A stretch of 64,000 nucleotides of DNA from Pseudobacter sp. (GTDB lineage Bacteria; Bacteroidota; Bacteroidia; Chitinophagales; Chitinophagaceae), in assembly GCA_017849455.1 (NCBI GenBank), contig JAFIGX010000009.1, positions 175,699-239,698 on the forward strand, in the 5' to 3' direction. Shown here one piece after another: positions 53,930 to 63,310 of the stretch. A program made the position numbers and the translations under genes. A model generated the notes under the pieces. The model saw only the letters and a list, made by a program, of their open reading frames with translations. It did not search any database and was not told the origin of the DNA. Within the stretch, counting starts at the first letter, position 1. Every line of letters begins with the position of its first letter.

Positions 53930-54499
53930 TCATCTCTTTTCATAATAACACTTCCTGCATCTCGGCTCATACAGGTCTTTCTCTCCCAGCAGGATCTGTG
54001 AACCTTCCATCGTTTTACGGTAAGAATAGTTGGCGATGTTGCCGCATTGCACACAGATGGCGTGCAGTTTGGTGATGAAATCGGCTTTTGCCAGCAGGTT
54101 GGGCATCTGTCCGAAGGGCCTGGCCGTGTAATCCATATCGAGCCCGGCAATAATGACACGGATGCCACGCAGGGCAAGCTGGTCGCAGACATCGGGAAGC
54201 TGGTCGTCAAAGAATTGTGCCTCATCGATGCCCACTACATCTACATCACTGGCCAGCAGTAAAATGGTTTGCGAATTATCTATCGGGGTAGAAACAATAG
54301 CATTTTCATCATGTGATACGATCTGTAATTCATCGTATCGTACATCGATCTTCGGCTTGAATATCTCTACTTTGAGATTGGCGATCCTGGCCCGCTTCAA
54401 TCTGCGGATCAACTCCTCGGTCTTTCCCGAGAACATCGAGCCGCAGATCACTTCAATGAAGCCGCGCCGCTCGCCGGATATATTGGGTTCTATGAACAT
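53930..54499 (-). CDS. tdk: Thymidine kinase
   Basis: A 189-residue type II thymidine kinase that salvages thymidine to dTMP. The P-loop is [15 protein letters not shown]; the lid and DEAQFF motif is [15 protein letters not shown]; the zinc-binding cysteines are in CVQCGN and [12 protein letters not shown]. The start is the ATG at 54499 ([13 protein letters not shown]); the upstream in-frame extension has no coding character and crosses the divergent gene. Complete and of normal length. Confidence 0.96.
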   Translation of the reverse strand: MFIEPNISGERRGFIEVICGSMFSGKTEELIRRLKRARIANLKVEIFKPKIDVRYDELQIVSHDENAIVSTPIDNSQTILLLASDVDVVGIDEAQFFDDQLPDVCDQLALRGIRVIIAGLDMDYTARPFGQMPNLLAKADFITKLHAICVQCGNIANYSYRKTMEGSQILLGEKDLYEPRCRKCYYEKR

Positions 54500-54572
54500 G
54501 TTAACGGAAATAGGTATAATAATTGTTAACTTTATACTACAAACACTAACCCATAAAAAGTACCCACTGACT

Positions 54573-55286
54573 ATGGAGCGTTTAGCACAATTGATCGGCA
54601 AATTAAACGAACAATTCGAACATAAAGCCGATCCGGCACAACTATTAGTTACCACTCAATTGATTGAGGCGGAACTAATGCAATTGTCATCCGCTTCCCG
54701 GCGGGCATTGGGCACGTCGAAAGTGGCTGTGGTAATGCCTTCCAACAGGTATCCGGTCCAGGTTGCCGCTGAAACGGCCGTGACGGAAAAAAAACCGGTG
54801 ATGGATGAAAGAGTGGATGAACCTGTAGAGGCTACGCTGGAGCAATCTGAAAAAAATGGTTCTCATACGATCCCTGATAAAGAACAGCAGAACGGCTGGC
54901 ATTATGATCCTCTCAAAGAGATCCCCACGCTGGCGCATCAGTCGAATTCCAAAGAAATCAACGAAGTGATCGGTTCTTCGGGCCAGTCTTCTCTTAATGA
55001 TAAGTTAAAAGAAGAAGTGGTGGAAGTGGGGCATCGTCTCACCGATTCACCGGTCCGTGATCTCAAAAGAGCTATCGGTATCAATGACCGTTTTGTTTTT
55101 ATCAGTGAATTGTTCCGCGGAGATGAAGTGATGTATGAACGAAGCATCAAGACCATCAACGGATTCCGCATCTTCCCCGAAGCTGAATACTGGATCGAGA
55201 GAGAGCTGAAAGTCAAGCTGGGATGGGATGAGACCAAAGCCATCACCCGTCATTTCTATCAACTGGTCAAGAGACGTTTCTCCTGA
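54573..55286 (+). CDS. Conserved hypothetical protein
   Basis: A 237-residue soluble protein. The N-terminal 60 residues are helical ([20 protein letters not shown]), the middle (65-160) is charged and probably disordered, and the C-terminal 80 residues are well structured: [20 protein letters not shown], then [20 protein letters not shown] and [19 protein letters not shown]. Bacteroidetes genomes carry similar proteins next to tdk-like or waaA-like genes, but no function is known to me. It starts at 54573, since the longer in-frame reading crosses tdk. Its last 28 bases overlap the convergent waaA gene. Confidence 0.75.
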   Translation: MERLAQLIGKLNEQFEHKADPAQLLVTTQLIEAELMQLSSASRRALGTSKVAVVMPSNRYPVQVAAETAVTEKKPVMDERVDEPVEATLEQSEKNGSHTIPDKEQQNGWHYDPLKEIPTLAHQSNSKEINEVIGSSGQSSLNDKLKEEVVEVGHRLTDSPVRDLKRAIGINDRFVFISELFRGDEVMYERSIKTINGFRIFPEAEYWIERELKVKLGWDETKAITRHFYQLVKRRFS

Positions 55287-56542
55287 ATATATTCCATCAC
55301 GGCTTTCGTTGCGCCTGTTTTATTTTTCACATAATTACCTGCAGCCCGGCCTGCCTGCTCACAAAAAGCGCCATCGGTCAATAACCTGTCGAATTCTTTT
55401 TCCAGCTCAACGGCATTGCTCACACTAAATGCGCCGCCTGCTTCCAGTAATTCGGTAGCTTCGAAATATTTATCGTACACAGGGCCGAATACTACCGGCT
55501 TGTTATACACGGCCGCTTCCAGTACATTGTGCACGCCATCGCTGCCGAACCCCCCACCGATATAGGTAATGGTGGCGTAACGGTAGAGCTTCGACAGCAT
55601 GCCGATATTGTCGATAATTAAGGTATTGACCGGTTGCTTATTGCCCACTGCCAATTCCCCACTCTCCGCTGCCCTCTCTTTCCATATCGAATAGCGTACC
55701 GCATGTTTGAACAGTTGCTCCACATCCCGCAAATGCTCTTCATCGATCTCATGGGGTGCAATGATGAAGCGAAGTTCCGGATGGGTATTGGCATAATGAT
55801 CGAGCTCTTCCTCATCGGCATCCCAGGTACTTCCTGCCACGATCACCGGCCGGGTACCACAAAAAGCCTCTATTTCGGGAATGGGTCGAAAGGCAGTGGC
55901 GATGGCCGCCACCCTGTCGAACCGGGTATCCCCGCTAACGGTTACCTGCCTGCTGAAGCCAAGACTGCCCAGCAGTTGCGCCGATTCGGGGTTTTGTACA
56001 AAAAGATGGGCAAAACAGTCCAGCATATACCGGTGCAGGCGTCCATACCATTTGAAAAAGGGCTGGTCGGGCCGGAAGATCCCCGACACGAGCAGGGTAG
56101 GTATCTGCTTCTTTTTCAGTGCAATAAGAAAATAGTACCAATACTCATATTTCACCCAGAGCACCAGGGAGGGGTTCACCAGCTCGATGAAACGGTGGGC
56201 ATTGTCCCTCGAATCCATGGGCAGGTAGCAAACCAGGTCGGCCCCTGGGTAATCTTTGCGAATTTCATATCCGGAAGGGGAGAAAAAGCTTAATACGATC
56301 TTAATAGTGGGGTGCTGTGCCCGAATAGCTTCCAGCAGGGGCCTTCCCTGCTCAAATTCACCCAGTGACGCGCAATGCATCCATATCAGGGGGCCTTTGG
56401 ATGCCAGTCCGGCAGCCTCCAGTTTTTCAAATAGTCCTTTCCGGCCATCGATCCAGCGCCTGGCTTTGGGGTTCCACAGGGCTGCGATCCTGATCCCCGA
56501 CCTATAAAGCCAGCAAAAAATATTATAGAAAAACAAGTGCAC
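55259..56542 (-). CDS. waaA: 3-deoxy-D-manno-octulosonic acid (KDO) transferase
   Basis: A 427-residue GT30 enzyme that adds KDO to lipid A on the cytosolic face of the inner membrane. Motifs include an N-terminal membrane anchor (HLFFYNIFCWLYRSG), WMHCASLGEFEQGRPLL with the catalytic Glu, KYEYWYYF, VSGDTRFDRV and IGGGFGSDGVHNVLEAA. It starts with GTG; no ATG is available. Residues 292-303 (SGELAVGNK and flanks) are encoded by a half copy of repeat family A. The 3' end overlaps the neighbouring gene by 28 bases. Confidence 0.93.
   Translation of the reverse strand: MHLFFYNIFCWLYRSGIRIAALWNPKARRWIDGRKGLFEKLEAAGLASKGPLIWMHCASLGEFEQGRPLLEAIRAQHPTIKIVLSFFSPSGYEIRKDYPGADLVCYLPMDSRDNAHRFIELVNPSLVLWVKYEYWYYFLIALKKKQIPTLLVSGIFRPDQPFFKWYGRLHRYMLDCFAHLFVQNPESAQLLGSLGFSRQVTVSGDTRFDRVAAIATAFRPIPEIEAFCGTRPVIVAGSTWDADEEELDHYANTHPELRFIIAPHEIDEEHLRDVEQLFKHAVRYSIWKERAAESGELAVGNKQPVNTLIIDNIGMLSKLYRYATITYIGGGFGSDGVHNVLEAAVYNKPVVFGPVYDKYFEATELLEAGGAFSVSNAVELEKEFDRLLTDGAFCEQAGRAAGNYVKNKTGATKAVMEYIQEKRLLTS
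55635..55669. repeat. Family A heptamer repeat, half element A4 (in frame inside waaA)
   Basis: Five degenerate 7-bp units: TGCTTAT, TGCCCAC, TGCCAAT, TCCCCAC, TCTCCGC. Only one arm is present. On the minus strand it encodes the same peptide pattern (ELAVGN) as the matching arm of A3 (ELAMGS, QLAVSN). Confidence 0.65.
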
Positions 56543-56561
56543 GTTAATGTAAAATTATCAA

Positions 56562-56569
56562 CAAAAGTA
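56562..56569 (-). promoter_or_regulatory. Bacteroidetes -7 box of waaA
   Basis: On the minus strand this reads TACTTTTG, matching TAnnTTTG, 20 bases upstream of the GTG start. It supports the GTG as the true start. Confidence 0.5.
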
Positions 56570-56590
56570 GGGATGAATGGCATTCATGGC

Positions 56591-56622
56591 ATTGCACATA
56601 CCAGTTTTTTGCTGTAGGTTTG
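56591..56622 (+). promoter_or_regulatory. Promoter of the nucleotide-sugar operon
   Basis: ATTG (56591-56594), a 20-base spacer and TAGGTTTG (56615-56622) fit the Bacteroidetes -33/-7 pattern with one mismatch in the -33 element. The start codon of the aminotransferase is 29 bases downstream. Confidence 0.65.
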
Positions 56623-56650
56623 TGCCCATTTTAATAGAAAACAGTCGAGT

Positions 56651-57778
56651 ATGCGGCCGATACAAATGGTTGATTTAAAGCAGCAATATGCGAAGATCAA
56701 GAAAGACATCGATACAGGGATCCAGGAAGTGATCGATAATGCGGCTTTCATCAATGGCAAGGCAGTGACTGATTTCAGCGCTTCACTCTCGCGCTACCTC
56801 GATGTAAAACATGTGATCCCCTGCGCCAATGGTACCGACGCCCTTCAGATCGCCATGATGGCCATGGACCTCCAGCCGGGCGATGAAGTGATCACTCCAT
56901 CCTTTACTTATATTGCCACCACCGAAGTGATCGCCCTTTTGAGGCTGCAACCCGTTTTCGTGGAAGTGGATGCAAAGACCTTTTGCATCGACCCGGTGGC
57001 AGTGGAAAAAGCCATCACCCCCAAAACAAAGCTGATCGTGCCTGTACACATGTTCGGACAGGCCGTGAATATGGAAGCCATCATGGACATTGCCCGCAGG
57101 CACAATATTTATGTACTGGAAGACAATGCCCAGGCGATCGGATCGCCCTTTACTTTCAGCGATGGCACAACGAAAAAGACGGGCGCCATCGGTCATATCG
57201 GCACCACTTCCTTCTTCCCGTCAAAAAATCTGGGATGCTATGGGGATGGCGGTGCAATATTCACCAATGACGATGCGTTAGCTACCCGATTGAAAATGAT
57301 CGCCAATCATGGACAGAGCAAACGCTACTACCATGATGTGGTAGGATGTAACAGCCGGCTGGATTCGATCCAGGCCGCTGTACTGAATGCAAAACTGCAA
57401 CACCTGGATGCGTATGCGGACGCCCGCCGGGCTGTGGCTGATTATTATGATAAGGCCTTTGCCAATCATCCTAAGATCACCACACCGTTCCGTGCACCCT
57501 ATAGCAAACACGTGTTTCACCAATACACCCTGTTACTGGAAGGTGTGGACCGTGATGGCCTGATCGCATTCCTGGCCAGCCATGGCATCCCTTCCATGAT
57601 TTATTATCCAGTACCCGCCCATCGTCAAAAAATGTTCGAAGCTTTTGGCGGTTCAGCGTACGATCTCAAAACGACCGACTGGTTGACAGAACGGGTGATC
57701 TCGCTGCCTATGCATACCGAATTGGAGGACGAACAACTCCGCTTTATCACAAACAAAGTTTTGGAGTTCATTAATTAA
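56651..57778 (+). CDS. DegT/DnrJ/EryC1/StrS-family nucleotide-sugar aminotransferase
   Basis: A 375-residue PLP enzyme that aminates a keto-sugar bound to a nucleotide. The PLP lysine is Lys192 in SFFPSKNLGCYGDGG, and CANGTDALQIAMMA and EDNAQAIGSPF are further cofactor contacts. It is closest in pattern to the WbpE/WlbC group, which acts on UDP-3-keto-N-acetylglucosaminuronic acid, but this is a weak inference. It heads the nucleotide-sugar gene run; the next gene is 181 bases downstream, beyond repeat A5. Confidence 0.9.
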   Translation: MRPIQMVDLKQQYAKIKKDIDTGIQEVIDNAAFINGKAVTDFSASLSRYLDVKHVIPCANGTDALQIAMMAMDLQPGDEVITPSFTYIATTEVIALLRLQPVFVEVDAKTFCIDPVAVEKAITPKTKLIVPVHMFGQAVNMEAIMDIARRHNIYVLEDNAQAIGSPFTFSDGTTKKTGAIGHIGTTSFFPSKNLGCYGDGGAIFTNDDALATRLKMIANHGQSKRYYHDVVGCNSRLDSIQAAVLNAKLQHLDAYADARRAVADYYDKAFANHPKITTPFRAPYSKHVFHQYTLLLEGVDRDGLIAFLASHGIPSMIYYPVPAHRQKMFEAFGGSAYDLKTTDWLTERVISLPMHTELEDEQLRFITNKVLEFIN

Positions 57779-57802
57779 GGAGAGGTCAGTGTATAGATAG
57801 GA

Positions 57803-57910
57803 GTTAGCAATTGACAGTTTGCAATTGGCAGTTGGGACACTGCGTGCATCAATAGACGCATTTTGAATATTCAGAGATCAACTGCCAACTGAAATTTGCC
57901 AACTGCCAAC
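57803..57910. repeat. Family A heptamer inverted element, copy A5 (intergenic)
   Basis: Left arm: GTTAGCA, ATTGACA, GTTTGCA, ATTGGCA, GTTGGGA (57803-57837). Right arm: CAAC, TGCCAAC, TGAAATT, TGCCAAC, TGCCAAC (57879-57910). The loop is about 41 bases. It fills most of the gap between the aminotransferase and the UDP-glucose dehydrogenase gene. Confidence 0.85.
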
Positions 57911-57959
57911 TTGTAGCTCCTGTACAACTATACTGAAACCCTAAAAAAACAATTCAAAA

Positions 57960-59294
57960 ATGAAAATTGCAGTAGTAGGCACCGGTTATGTTGGCTTAGT
58001 GACCGGTACATGTTTCGCTGAAACAGGTAACGATGTCTTTTGCGTGGATATCGACAAATCGAAAGTAGAAAAACTTTCGAATGGCCAGGTCACCATCTAT
58101 GAGCCCGGTCTTGAAAAATTATTCCTGCGCAACCTGAAAGAAGAGCGTCTCCGTTTCACTACCAATCTCGAAGAAGGTGTGAAAGACGCAGAGATCATAT
58201 TCCTGGCGCTGCCCACCCCTCCCGGTGAGGACGGCTCCGCCGACCTGAAATATGTACTGGGCGTAGCCGAACATCTCGGCAAGATCCTCCGTGACTATAA
58301 AGTAGTGGTCGACAAAAGCACCGTACCAGTAGGTACAGCCGAAAAAGTGCATGCCGCCATCGCAAAAAATTATAAAGGCGAATTCGATGTGGTCTCCAAC
58401 CCGGAGTTCCTGCGCGAAGGTGTTGCCGTAGACGATTTCATGAAACCCGACCGTGTAGTGATCGGCGCTTCTTCCGAAAGGGCCCGAAAAGTAATGGGCG
58501 ACCTCTATTCACCATTTGTTCGTTCGGGCAACCCTGTTATATATATGGATGTCCGCTCTGCCGAGCTTACCAAATATGCAGCCAACTCTTTCCTCGCCAC
58601 CAAAATATCTTTCATGAATGAAGTGGCACAGCTCTGTGAACGCCTGGGCGCCGATGTGGACATGGTGCGCCGTGGTATCGGCAGCGACGAGCGGATCGGA
58701 AAACGGTTCCTCTTCCCCGGGATCGGCTATGGCGGAAGCTGCTTCCCGAAAGACGTACAGGCCCTCGTAAAATCATCCAACGAAGTGCAGTACGATTTCA
58801 AGATACTCAATGCCGTGATGGACGTGAACGAACGCCAGAAGCTGCACCTCATGCCCAAGATCAAAAAATATTTCAAGAACGACCTGAAAGGAAAAAAATT
58901 CGCGCTCTGGGGATTGGCCTTCAAACCCAATACCGACGATATCCGCGAAGCACCCGCCTTATACATGATCGATGAATTGATCAGGGAAGGCGCTTCCGTA
59001 AGCGTATTCGATCCGGAAGCAATGGCCAATGTAAAAGGAGTGGTAGGAGATAAGGTGGAATATGCCGAAAGCCAATACGATTGCCTGAATGGCGCCGATG
59101 CACTCATTATTGCTACTGAATGGAACGAGTTCCGCACACCGAACTTCCTGAAAATAGTGACCGCCCTGAAGAACAAAGTGATCTTCGATGGCCGTAACCT
59201 GTTTGAAAGCAATGCCGTCAAGGAACTGGGATTTTACTATGTGAGCGTGGGCCGGGCTACCGCTGTCCCCACCAATGGTACCATAAACAAATAA
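57960..59294 (+). CDS. ugd: UDP-glucose 6-dehydrogenase
   Basis: A 444-residue enzyme that oxidises UDP-glucose to UDP-glucuronate in two NAD-dependent steps. The Rossmann motif is VVGTGYVGLVTGTCFAE. The catalytic cysteine is Cys261 in GYGGSCFPKD, and KSTVPVGTAEKV and EFLREGVAVDDF are family marks. Its product feeds the next gene (UDP-glucuronate decarboxylase, 6-base gap), giving UDP-xylose. The pair is certainly co-transcribed. Confidence 0.96.
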   Translation: MKIAVVGTGYVGLVTGTCFAETGNDVFCVDIDKSKVEKLSNGQVTIYEPGLEKLFLRNLKEERLRFTTNLEEGVKDAEIIFLALPTPPGEDGSADLKYVLGVAEHLGKILRDYKVVVDKSTVPVGTAEKVHAAIAKNYKGEFDVVSNPEFLREGVAVDDFMKPDRVVIGASSERARKVMGDLYSPFVRSGNPVIYMDVRSAELTKYAANSFLATKISFMNEVAQLCERLGADVDMVRRGIGSDERIGKRFLFPGIGYGGSCFPKDVQALVKSSNEVQYDFKILNAVMDVNERQKLHLMPKIKKYFKNDLKGKKFALWGLAFKPNTDDIREAPALYMIDELIREGASVSVFDPEAMANVKGVVGDKVEYAESQYDCLNGADALIIATEWNEFRTPNFLKIVTALKNKVIFDGRNLFESNAVKELGFYYVSVGRATAVPTNGTINK

Positions 59295-59300
59295 ATCAGC

Positions 59301-60284
59301 ATGGCAAGAAAGAGAGTACTTATTACCGGAGCTGCAGGTTTCCTCGGCTCCCATTTATGTGATCGTTTTATCAGGGAAGGATTTCATGTGACCGGGATGG
59401 ACAACCTGATCACCGGCGATCTCCGCAATATAGAACACCTGTTCAAGTTGGAACAGTTCGAGTTTTACCATCACGACGTTTCCAAATTCATCCATGTGCC
59501 CGGTGAACTGCATTATATCCTGCACTTCGCTTCACCGGCCAGTCCCATCGATTACCTGAAGATCCCGATACAGACCCTCAAAGTAGGTTCCCTCGGCACG
59601 CATAACTGCCTGGGCCTCGCCAAAGCCAAGAAAGCCAGGATACTGGTGGCCTCCACCTCCGAGATCTACGGCGATCCGCTCGTACACCCCCAAAACGAAG
59701 AATATTGGGGCAATGTGAACCCCGTTGGGCCCCGTGGTGTATATGATGAGGCAAAACGATTCCAGGAAGCCATGACCATGGCCTATCATAATTTTCATGG
59801 CCTGGAAACCCGCATTGTACGCATCTTCAACACCTACGGACCACGTATGCGGTTGAACGACGGGCGTGCCCTGCCGGCCTTCATCGGTCAGGCATTGCGC
59901 GGGGAAGACCTCACCGTCTTCGGCGATGGGTCACAAACCCGGAGCTTCTGCTTTGTGGACGACCTGGTGGAAGGGATCTACCGCCTGCTCATGAGCGATT
60001 ATCATGAGCCGGTGAACATCGGTAACCCCGATGAGATCTCCCTCAAAGAATTTGCGGAAGAGATCATCGCCCTTACCGGCACTAAACAAAAGATCGTATA
60101 CAAGCCCCTGCCTGTAGACGATCCCAAACAACGCCAGCCCGATATTACACGCGCCAAAGCGATCCTCGGATGGCAGCCGAAAGTAAAGCGTGGGGAAGGC
60201 TTGAAGGTCACTTACGATTATTTCAAGTCCCTGCCTTCGGAAGAATGGTTCAAACAGCCGAAAGAATTTGTAAGCAATAAATAG
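59301..60284 (+). CDS. UDP-glucuronate decarboxylase (UDP-xylose synthase), SDR family
   Basis: A 327-residue extended short-chain dehydrogenase. The NAD motif is [16 protein letters not shown]. The Ser/Tyr/Lys catalytic set is in [10 protein letters not shown] and [12 protein letters not shown]. The pattern [14 protein letters not shown] with [14 protein letters not shown] is characteristic of UXS. It converts UDP-glucuronate from the preceding enzyme to UDP-xylose for surface glycans. Length and start are normal. Confidence 0.94.
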   Translation: MARKRVLITGAAGFLGSHLCDRFIREGFHVTGMDNLITGDLRNIEHLFKLEQFEFYHHDVSKFIHVPGELHYILHFASPASPIDYLKIPIQTLKVGSLGTHNCLGLAKAKKARILVASTSEIYGDPLVHPQNEEYWGNVNPVGPRGVYDEAKRFQEAMTMAYHNFHGLETRIVRIFNTYGPRMRLNDGRALPAFIGQALRGEDLTVFGDGSQTRSFCFVDDLVEGIYRLLMSDYHEPVNIGNPDEISLKEFAEEIIALTGTKQKIVYKPLPVDDPKQRQPDITRAKAILGWQPKVKRGEGLKVTYDYFKSLPSEEWFKQPKEFVSNK

Positions 60285-60360
60285 AAAGGCCCTTACCTGC
60301 ATACCTGACCGTAGATACTGAACGCTCATCATTATTTACCGTTTTAAAAAACCATCTGTA

Positions 60361-61641
60361 ATGTACCAGGAGCTACTCGAAAAGAAAGCCAGGTTGGCAG
60401 TAATAGGATTAGGCTATGTTGGATTGCCGATCGCTCTGGAATTTGCAAAAAAGATATCTGTCATCGGGTTCGATATCAATAGCCGCCGGATCGATATGAT
60501 GCGCAATGGCATCGATCCCAGCAAGGAAGTGAACGGGCACGAATTCAATGGGGCCGATATCAGGTTCACGGACGATCTCGAAGAGCTAAGGGGCGCCAAT
60601 GTTTTTATAGTGGCCGTTCCCACACCTGTCGACAAATACAATGTGCCCGATCTCAAACCCCTGGTCGGGGCCTCCGAAACAGTAGGTAAAGTGCTGAAGA
60701 AAGGAGACTATGTGATCTATGAATCCACTACCTATCCCGGTTGCACGGAAGAAGACTGCCTGCCCGTACTGGAAAAATTTTCGGGGTTGAAGATGGGGAC
60801 CGATTTCAAGCTCGGCTATTCTCCCGAACGGATCAATCCAGGCGATAAGAAAAACACACTCAAAACGGTGATCAAAGTAGTGTCCGGCTGCGATGCGGAA
60901 TCCCTGGGAGAGATAGCCAGCCTGTATGAGCTGGTAGTGGATGCAGGCGTGCACAGGGCCTCATCGATCAAAGTGGCCGAAGCCACCAAGATCGTGGAGA
61001 ATACCCAGCGCGACCTCAACATCGCTTTGATGAATGAGCTGTCCCTGATCTTCGACAGGATGGGGGTCAACACTTTTGAAGTGATCGAGGCAGCAGGCAC
61101 CAAATGGAACTTCCTGAAATTCCAGCCGGGCCTGGTAGGAGGGCATTGTATCGGCGTAGATCCATATTATCTCACCTACAAAGCCGCCTCACTTGGGTAT
61201 GAATCCAAGGTGATCACGGCCAGCCGCTATATCAATGACGATATGGCGAAATACGTGGCCCGCAAGATCATTACCCATGTGCTGCGTAATGCCAATGATC
61301 CGAAGGTACTGGTAAAGGGAGTGACCTTTAAAGAAAATGTAAGCGATATCCGCAACTCCAAGATCATCGATACGGTGAAAGAGTTGCTGGCCTTCAATAT
61401 TCATGTAGACGTGGAAGACCCTTATGCAGAAACGGGAGAAGTGCATGAAGAATACGGGCTCCACCTGGTGAGAAAAGTGGCTAACGATTATGATGCAGTG
61501 ATCATAACGGTGCCGCACGCTCCGTACCTCTCACTTTCGGATGCTGATTTTTCATCTATTACCAACAAGGAGGCCATGATCGCCGACCTGAAAGGGATTT
61601 ATAAAAATAAGATCACCAGCAGAAAATACTGGAGTTTGTAA
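60361..61641 (+). CDS. Nucleotide-sugar dehydrogenase, UDP-HexNAc 6-dehydrogenase type (TviB/WbpO-like)
   Basis: A 426-residue NAD-dependent enzyme related to Ugd but of the separate branch that oxidises UDP-N-acetylhexosamines to uronic acids. The Rossmann motif is VIGLGYVGLPIALEFAKK. The catalytic cysteine is Cys263 in GGHCIGVDPYYL, the branch-specific form. NPGDKKNTLKTVIKVVSGCD also fits TviB/WbpO. The precise sugar (UDP-GalNAc or UDP-ManNAc/GlcNAc) is uncertain. The stop codon shares one base with the start of rfbB (TAATG). Confidence 0.92.
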   Translation: MYQELLEKKARLAVIGLGYVGLPIALEFAKKISVIGFDINSRRIDMMRNGIDPSKEVNGHEFNGADIRFTDDLEELRGANVFIVAVPTPVDKYNVPDLKPLVGASETVGKVLKKGDYVIYESTTYPGCTEEDCLPVLEKFSGLKMGTDFKLGYSPERINPGDKKNTLKTVIKVVSGCDAESLGEIASLYELVVDAGVHRASSIKVAEATKIVENTQRDLNIALMNELSLIFDRMGVNTFEVIEAAGTKWNFLKFQPGLVGGHCIGVDPYYLTYKAASLGYESKVITASRYINDDMAKYVARKIITHVLRNANDPKVLVKGVTFKENVSDIRNSKIIDTVKELLAFNIHVDVEDPYAETGEVHEEYGLHLVRKVANDYDAVIITVPHAPYLSLSDADFSSITNKEAMIADLKGIYKNKITSRKYWSL

Positions 61642-62705
61642 TGAATACATTCAGCAAGAAAATAATGATCACCGGTGGGGCCGGATTCATAGGCTCCCAT
61701 CTGGTACGCCTGTTCGTGAACAACTACCCGGCTTACCTGGTCGTCAACCTCGATGCACTGACCTATGCCGGCAACCTGGAAAATCTCAGGGATGTGGAAG
61801 GCAGGGTCAATTACGTTTTTGAGAAAGGGGACATCCTCGATGAAGCGCGGATCGGTGAACTGTTCGGGAAATACCAGTTCGATGCCGTGATCCACCTGGC
61901 TGCAGAAAGCCATGTAGACCGCTCCATCAAAGACCCGCTGGCCTTTGTCCGGACCAATGTACTTGGCACCGTAACATTGCTGAATGCCTGCCGCCAGTAT
62001 TGGGGAAAGGATATGAAAGGCAAACTCTTCTATCATGTTTCTACCGATGAAGTGTATGGCTCGCTGGGCGAAACGGGCTTCTTCACGGAAGAGACCGCTT
62101 ATGACCCGCGCTCACCCTATTCCGCCTCCAAGGCATCTTCCGATCATTTCGTGATGGCCTATCATCATACTTACGGCCTTCCGGTGGTGATGAGCAATTG
62201 TTCCAATAATTATGGCTCTCATCATTTCCCGGAAAAGCTGATCCCGCTGATGATCAACAATATCAAAAACAACAAATCACTTCCAGTATATGGCAAAGGC
62301 GAGAATGTGAGGGACTGGTTGTTCGTGGAAGACCACGCCCGCGCCATCGACACGATCTTTCACAAAGGGAATATCGGCGATAAGTACAATGTAGGCGGTT
62401 TCAACGAATGGAAGAATATCGATCTGGTACACCTGCTCTGCAGGATCATGGACAAAAAACTGGGCAGGCCCGAAGGTAGCTCCGCCAAACTGATCACTTA
62501 TGTTACCGACCGGCCCGGTCATGATCTTCGCTATGCCATCGATGCCACAAAGCTCAACCGGGAACTGGGGTGGAAACCCAGCCTGCAGTTTGAAGAAGGA
62601 CTGGAAAAAACGGTCGACTGGTACCTGCAGAACGAAGAATGGGTAAGGCACGTAACCTCCGGCGACTATCAGCATTATTACGCCGACCAGTATGCGAAAA
62701 GATAA
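61641..62705 (+). CDS. rfbB: dTDP-glucose 4,6-dehydratase
   Basis: A 354-residue SDR enzyme, second step of dTDP-L-rhamnose synthesis. NAD motif ITGGAGFIGSHLVRLF. Catalytic region FYHVSTDEVYGSLG and the YxxxK motif SPYSASKASSDHFVMAYHHT. The stretches NNYGSHHFPEKLIPL and GKGENVRDWLFVEDHA are strongly conserved in RmlB. It overlaps the preceding gene by one base (TAATG) and precedes rfbC. Confidence 0.97.
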   Translation: MNTFSKKIMITGGAGFIGSHLVRLFVNNYPAYLVVNLDALTYAGNLENLRDVEGRVNYVFEKGDILDEARIGELFGKYQFDAVIHLAAESHVDRSIKDPLAFVRTNVLGTVTLLNACRQYWGKDMKGKLFYHVSTDEVYGSLGETGFFTEETAYDPRSPYSASKASSDHFVMAYHHTYGLPVVMSNCSNNYGSHHFPEKLIPLMINNIKNNKSLPVYGKGENVRDWLFVEDHARAIDTIFHKGNIGDKYNVGGFNEWKNIDLVHLLCRIMDKKLGRPEGSSAKLITYVTDRPGHDLRYAIDATKLNRELGWKPSLQFEEGLEKTVDWYLQNEEWVRHVTSGDYQHYYADQYAKR

Positions 62706-62743
62706 ATATCTCATTAAAACCAACTTCATTAATATTCTGCATA

Positions 62744-63301
62744 ATGCCCTTTATAGAAACAGGAATACCCGGCTTGCTGATCTTTGAACCTATGGTGATC
62801 GAAGATAGCCGTGGGTTTTTCTTCGAATCTTATAACGAAAAGATCTTTCGGCAGCAAGGCATCGGGCTTTTTGTGCAGGACAATCAATCCCGCTCCGTAT
62901 ATGGTGTTATCAGGGGATTGCACTACCAACTGGCCCCTCATGCCCAGGCCAAACTGGTGCGGGCCATTGCCGGCGCCATTCTCGATGTGGCCGTCGATAT
63001 CCGGAAAGGGTCACCTACTTATGGAAGATCTTTCTCCATCGAATTATCTGCTGCCAATAAAAAACAATTGTACATTCCGGCCGGCTTCGCCCATGGATTT
63101 TCCGTGCTGAGCGAATCGGCAGAGGTAATGTATAAATGTGATGGATTCTACCATAAGGAGAGTGAAGGCGGCATCCTGTACAATGACCCGGTATTGCAGA
63201 TCGACTGGCAGATCCCTGCCGGCAAAGAGATCATCTCCGAGAAGGATGCCCGCAATCCGCTATTTGTGGACAGTAAAAACAATTTCTTTTTTGAAGGTTA
63301 A
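62744..63301 (+). CDS. rfbC: dTDP-4-dehydrorhamnose 3,5-epimerase
   Basis: A 185-residue cupin-fold epimerase, third step of dTDP-L-rhamnose synthesis. The start is the ATG at 62744 (MPFIETGIPGLLIFEP); the longer frame is read-through of rfbB's 3' end. The active site has His in IRGLHYQLAPHAQAKLV and the FAHGF motif in PAGFAHGFSVLSE. Complete and of usual length. Confidence 0.96.
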   Translation: MPFIETGIPGLLIFEPMVIEDSRGFFFESYNEKIFRQQGIGLFVQDNQSRSVYGVIRGLHYQLAPHAQAKLVRAIAGAILDVAVDIRKGSPTYGRSFSIELSAANKKQLYIPAGFAHGFSVLSESAEVMYKCDGFYHKESEGGILYNDPVLQIDWQIPAGKEIISEKDARNPLFVDSKNNFFFEG

Positions 63302-63310
63302 AGAACAATT

